This document shows, in pieces, positions 32,509 through 34,106 of a stretch of 34,106 bases of DNA. The notes under the pieces were generated by a model. The model was not told where the DNA came from and made no database searches. It was given only the letters and a program-made list of their open reading frames with translations. Made by a program: the position numbers and the translations under genes. This DNA is from an uncultured Blautia sp. GTDB taxonomy: Bacteria > Bacillota > Clostridia > Lachnospirales > Lachnospiraceae. How positions within the stretch are numbered: position 1 is the first letter of the stretch; each line of letters begins with the position of its first letter. Location of the stretch: contig NZ_CAKRXI010000034.1 in assembly GCF_934424005.1 (NCBI RefSeq), positions 1-34,106 on the forward strand, given 5' to 3'.

Positions 32509-34106
32509 GTGGCAGAGCAGAAGAAGCAGGATACAAACCAGCTGCTGAAGGTTCGTCGTGAGAAGCTTGCAGATTTGCAGGCAAATGGCAAGGACCCGTT
32601 TCAGATCACAAAATTTGACCAGACACATCACTCACTTGAGGTAAAGAATCTCTATGAAGCACATGAGGCAGAGATCTTAAAAGACCACAAGACTCCAGAT
32701 GTAGAAGGTCTTGATGAAGCACAGGCAAGAGAAGTCCTCAAACAGGACTATGAAGAAAGAAGAAAAATCATGGATGCGAACCCGATCCACGTAGCAATCG
32801 CCGGTCGTATGATGTTCAAACGTGTCATGGGCAAAGCTTCTTTCTGTAATATTCAGGACCTGCAGGGCAATATTCAGGTCTATGTGGCAAGAGATGCAAT
32901 CGGAGAAGAATCCTATGCAGATTTCAAGAAATCCGATATCGGTGATATCTTTGGTCTGGAAGGTTTTGCTTTCAGAACAAGAACCGGTGAAATCTCTATC
33001 CATGCTGAAAAAATGACTATGCTGACAAAGAGTTTACAGATCCTTCCGGAGAAATTCCACGGTCTGACAGATACAGATACCCGTTATCGTCAGAGATATG
33101 TAGACCTTATCATGAACCAGGACAGCAAGAATGTATTTATCAAACGTTCCCAGATCCTGAAAGAAATCCGTAATTTCCTTGCAGGACGTGACTTTATGGA
33201 AGTAGAGACACCAATGCTGGTTTCCAACGCCGGCGGTGCAGCTGCAAGACCGTTTGAGACACATTACAATGCCCTGAATGAAGACGTTAAGCTTCGTATT
33301 TCTCTGGAGCTTTATCTGAAGAGACTGATCGTTGGTGGTCTTGAAAGAGTTTATGAGATCGGCCGTGTATTCCGTAACGAAGGTGTTGATACCCGTCACA
33401 ATCCGGAATTCACTCTGATGGAGCTTTACCAGGCATATACAGATTATGAGGGAATGATGGAACTTACTGAGTCCATGTTCCGTTATCTGGCAGAAAAAGT
33501 GTGCGGATCCACTAAGATTTCTTATAATGGTGTGGAAATCGACCTTGGTAAGCCGTTCGCCAGAATGACAATGAATGAAGCAATCAAAAAATATGCAGGA
33601 ATCGACTTTGATGAAGTAGCAGATGATGAGGCAGCCAAAAAGCTTGCTGACGAGCATCATATTGAATATGAGGCACATCACAAGAAGGGTGATATCATCA
33701 ACCTGTTCTTCGAGGAGTACTGTGAGAAAGAACTGATCCAGCCTACATTTATCATGGATCATCCGATCGAGATCTCTCCGCTGACAAAGAAGAAACCTTC
33801 TGATCCGAGCAAGGTAGAGCGTTTCGAGCTCTTCTGTAATACATGGGAAATGTGTAACGCATATTCCGAGCTGAATGACCCGATCGACCAGAGAGAGCGT
33901 TTCAAAGCACAGGATGCTCTTGCTGACGCCGGTGATGAGGAAGCAAACCACACAGATGAAGACTTCCTGAACGCACTGGAGATCGGTATGCCGCCTACAG
34001 GTGGTATCGGATACGGAATTGACCGTCTGGTTATGCTCCTGACAGACAGCCAGGCAATCAGAGACGTACTGCTGTTCCCGACAATGAAGTCACTGGATGC
34101 TGATAA
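32509..34106 (+). CDS. lysS: Lysine--tRNA ligase, class II (3' end outside window)
   Basis: The frame is open from GTG at 32509 to the window edge, 532 codons. AAGGAGG (32494-32500) is 8 bases before the GTG. An N-terminal OB fold (about 75-180: [20 protein letters not shown]) binds the anticodon. The class II core shows motif 1 around [19 protein letters not shown], motif 2 RVFRNEG (286-292) and motif 3 [13 protein letters not shown] with Asp505 and Arg506. The usual end LLFPTMK is reached, but the frame continues past LDAD with no stop. Related Lachnospiraceae enzymes often carry a C-terminal EMAP-type tRNA-binding domain, which may follow here. Confidence 0.95.
   Translation, partial: MAEQKKQDTNQLLKVRREKLADLQANGKDPFQITKFDQTHHSLEVKNLYEAHEAEILKDHKTPDVEGLDEAQAREVLKQDYEERRKIMDANPIHVAIAGRMMFKRVMGKASFCNIQDLQGNIQVYVARDAIGEESYADFKKSDIGDIFGLEGFAFRTRTGEISIHAEKMTMLTKSLQILPEKFHGLTDTDTRYRQRYVDLIMNQDSKNVFIKRSQILKEIRNFLAGRDFMEVETPMLVSNAGGAAARPFETHYNALNEDVKLRISLELYLKRLIVGGLERVYEIGRVFRNEGVDTRHNPEFTLMELYQAYTDYEGMMELTESMFRYLAEKVCGSTKISYNGVEIDLGKPFARMTMNEAIKKYAGIDFDEVADDEAAKKLADEHHIEYEAHHKKGDIINLFFEEYCEKELIQPTFIMDHPIEISPLTKKKPSDPSKVERFELFCNTWEMCNAYSELNDPIDQRERFKAQDALADAGDEEANHTDEDFLNALEIGMPPTGGIGYGIDRLVMLLTDSQAIRDVLLFPTMKSLDAD

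Noticed and set aside
33034..33951. 305-codon minus-strand open frame opposite lysS
   Set aside because: Antisense to the synthetase core, which reads perfectly on the plus strand with class II motifs.

Overview
The window looks like a chromosomal segment of a spore-forming, Gram-positive Clostridia of the Lachnospiraceae type (Blautia/Ruminococcus/Dorea-like). The reasons are a SpoVT sporulation regulator, strong AGGAGG ribosome binding sites, A-tract/U-tract terminators, moderate GC, the SpoVT/CvfB/GreA/LysS protein types and a small conserved protein typical of this family. No IS element, phage gene, CRISPR array or rRNA gene was seen. The species assignment is inference from protein style, not from a database search.

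Layout. 1-3126: tail of a probable ABC solute-binding protein, then a membrane GGDEF-EAL c-di-GMP protein. 3232-3780: spoVT. 3801-6419, minus strand: DAHP synthase and nicotinate phosphoribosyltransferase. 6649-6720: tRNA-Gln(CTG) with a textbook promoter and terminator. 6792-12282: a sugar locus of a PocR-AraC regulator, a D-lyxose-type isomerase, and an RbsB/RbsA/RbsC-type ABC importer whose binding-protein gene is followed by an intra-operon hairpin. 12455-17518: acyl-ACP thioesterase, cvfB and dnaE.

17586-25048 is an accessory-looking cassette between dnaE and pfkA, two genes that are often close together in Clostridia. It holds a divergent AraC regulator, a cytoplasmic glycerophosphodiesterase-like TIM-barrel protein with an atypical active site, a CUT1-type binding protein with two permeases but no ATPase, a hormone-sensitive-lipase-type esterase, and two tandem MgtC/SapB membrane proteins. 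It is the best candidate here for an uncharacterised nutrient system: import of an intact phosphodiester- or ester-decorated compound, then cleavage inside the cell.

25350-34106 is housekeeping: pfkA, a SPOUT RNA methyltransferase, nfeD plus an SPFH/stomatin protein, argF, birA without a DNA-binding domain, a small conserved protein, dusB, greA and lysS (cut by the window end, GTG start). Several starts were moved from the longest reading frame to a start with a good Shine-Dalgarno; the clearest case is the PocR-AraC gene, whose longest frame would run through the tRNA.

Genes within each block probably work together. The two sugar loci each pair an AraC-type sensor with an importer and one or two cytoplasmic catabolic enzymes, but neither contains a sugar kinase. 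Both solute-binding proteins lack a lipobox cysteine, which is unusual for a Gram-positive.
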